The notes under the pieces: generated by a model
What the model was told of the DNA's origin: nothing
What the model saw: only the letters and a program-made list of their open reading frames with translations
The model's database searches: none
Shown: positions 63,003 to 64,000 of the stretch, piece by piece
Numbering within the stretch: the stretch's first letter is position 1
How the letters are laid out: each line of letters begins with the position of its first letter
Origin: Bacillus sp. FSL H8-0547
GTDB lineage: Bacteria > Bacillota > Bacilli > Bacillales > Bacillaceae
Length of the DNA stretch: 64,000 nucleotides
Assembly (NCBI GenBank): GCA_038002745.1
Contig: JBBODD010000001.1
Coordinates: 1,178,001-1,242,000, forward strand
Direction: 5' to 3'
Position numbers and translations under genes: made by a program

Positions 63003-64000
63003 GTGAAAAGTAAACCGAATACAGTCAGTAAGAAATTCCTGCACTCATTTGCTGCTTCTCTCGTTTTTTTAAGTATTCTTCCCTTCTCTGCCCCAAAAGC
63101 TTCAGCCGAGGTGACGGCGGCAGTCGATCTTCGCCTGATTGAAACAACCGATATTCACGCTCACATCATGGATTATGACTATTATTCGGATAAAGAAACC
63201 GCTTCATACGGGCTCGCCAGAACAGCTGTCCTGATTGATCAGTACAGAAGCTCTGCCAAAAACAGCATCCTTGTCGATAACGGAGATCTGATCCAGGGAA
63301 ATCCGCTCGGAGAATATGTTTTCAAAAATCTTGGCGCAGAGATTGCGGCCGGCACGAAAACAAACCCGATATTCGATGCGCTCGGCACGCTTGACTACGA
63401 TGCGGGCACACTTGGAAACCATGAATTCAACTACGGTCTTGAGTATCTGAAAGGATCGCTTAAGAATACGAATTTTCCTGTCGTAAGCGCGAACGTTTAC
63501 GATGCTGCAACAAACGAGCCGTACTTTAAGCAGTACGATATTCAGGAAAAAGAACTGATCGATGCAAACGGCAATAAACATCTTGTCAAGATTGGCTACA
63601 CAGGCTTTGTTCCGCCGCAAATAAACGTTTGGGACAAAAAGCATCTTGAAGGAAAAGTAGTGACAAAGGATATTGTCGAAACAGCAAACAAAGTCATTCC
63701 TGAAATGAAAGCCCAGGGCGCTGACCTGATTGTCGTCATGGCTCACTCCGGGATTGAAACAGCTTCAAGTTCTGCAGGCTCTGAAAACATGGTTTTCGAC
63801 CTGGCTAAAGAAGTGAAAGACATTGACGCCATCGTATCAGGCCATCAGCACGGCATCTTCCCCGGCGACAAAAAATATGACGGCATCGCTTCTATTGATA
63901 ATGTAAAAGGAACGGTAAACGGCGTGCCTGTTGTCATGCCTAAAAACTGGGGCAGTCATCTAGGGGTAATTGACCTGAAGCTCACTGAGCAAAACGGCGA
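63003..64000 (+). CDS. yfkN: YfkN-like secreted nucleotide phosphoesterase, 5' part
   Basis: The gene runs off the right edge; 332 codons are visible. GTG at 63003 with AAAGGTGG upstream. Sec signal (HSFAASLVFLSILPFSA ... ASA). Calcineurin-type metal motifs IETTDIHAHI, VDNGDLIQGNP, GTLGNHEFNYG, MAHSGIE and SGHQHG match 2',3'-cyclic-nucleotide phosphodiesterase/nucleotidases. In B. subtilis YfkN is a large wall-anchored trifunctional enzyme. 62750-63002 is an AT-rich leader without another gene. Confidence 0.92.
   Translation, partial: MKSKPNTVSKKFLHSFAASLVFLSILPFSAPKASAEVTAAVDLRLIETTDIHAHIMDYDYYSDKETASYGLARTAVLIDQYRSSAKNSILVDNGDLIQGNPLGEYVFKNLGAEIAAGTKTNPIFDALGTLDYDAGTLGNHEFNYGLEYLKGSLKNTNFPVVSANVYDAATNEPYFKQYDIQEKELIDANGNKHLVKIGYTGFVPPQINVWDKKHLEGKVVTKDIVETANKVIPEMKAQGADLIVVMAHSGIETASSSAGSENMVFDLAKEVKDIDAIVSGHQHGIFPGDKKYDGIASIDNVKGTVNGVPVVMPKNWGSHLGVIDLKLTEQNG

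Noticed and set aside
63204-63746. 180-aa minus-strand frame
   Set aside because: Antisense shadow of yfkN, whose metal motifs are unmistakable.

Overview
The window looks like a chromosomal segment of a low-to-mid-GC Bacillaceae species (Bacillus sensu lato). The right half keeps the Bacillus gene neighbourhood yfjP-pdaA ... yfkAB-yfkD-chaA(yfkE)-yfkF-yfkH-yfkJ-yfkK-yfkM-yfkN. Shine-Dalgarno sequences are strong (AGGAGG type), TTG and GTG starts are common, and there are many small DUF and stress proteins typical of Bacillus. I saw no rRNA or tRNA gene.

Left part (1-8.2 kb): a DUF3885 protein, then a histidine kinase/response regulator pair (minus strand). Divergent from it is a plus-strand cluster: a frameshifted CPBP protease, an intact CPBP protease, a DUF418 membrane protein, a DUF4097 lipoprotein and an uncharacterised membrane-associated protein. 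The first and last members are GC-rich and unlike their neighbours, so the cluster is a mosaic. CPBP proteins are often immunity or envelope-stress factors.

8.2-23.2 kb: a worn polymorphic-toxin island, almost all minus strand. One LXG toxin looks intact (16833-18602) with a likely immunity gene just after it. Around it lie a split and nonsense-mutated LXG gene, an orphan WHH-nuclease tip, several toxin 'tails' of 10-40 codons, and about a dozen immunity-type genes (SUKH/SMI1, GAD-like/DUF1851, and three uncharacterised paralogous families). A methionine aminopeptidase (mapB type), a DinB protein between perfect 19-bp direct repeats, a P-loop kinase-like protein and an SRPBCC protein are interspersed.

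22.4-42.3 kb: a defence region. It holds a RES-domain protein, an uncharacterised membrane protein, a decayed gene, an uncharacterised 409-aa protein next to McrBC, a divergent AT-rich four-gene operon that includes two proteins of about 30 aa (31001-32463; my best candidate for an undescribed system), a partial duplication of the LXG/map block, and a complete type I system (hsdM-hsdS-hsdR).

42.3-64 kb: housekeeping backbone. It has rlmCD, an AlkA-like glycosylase, pdaA, a class I fumarase, a 1409-aa secreted phosphodiester-glycosidase/metallophosphoesterase protein and the yfk block. Intergenic regions carry dispersed ~114-bp repeats, a second repeat family, and an eight-copy 52-bp tandem array in which each unit can form a hairpin.

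All homology statements come from reading the translated sequence and from recall of protein families. No database search was run.
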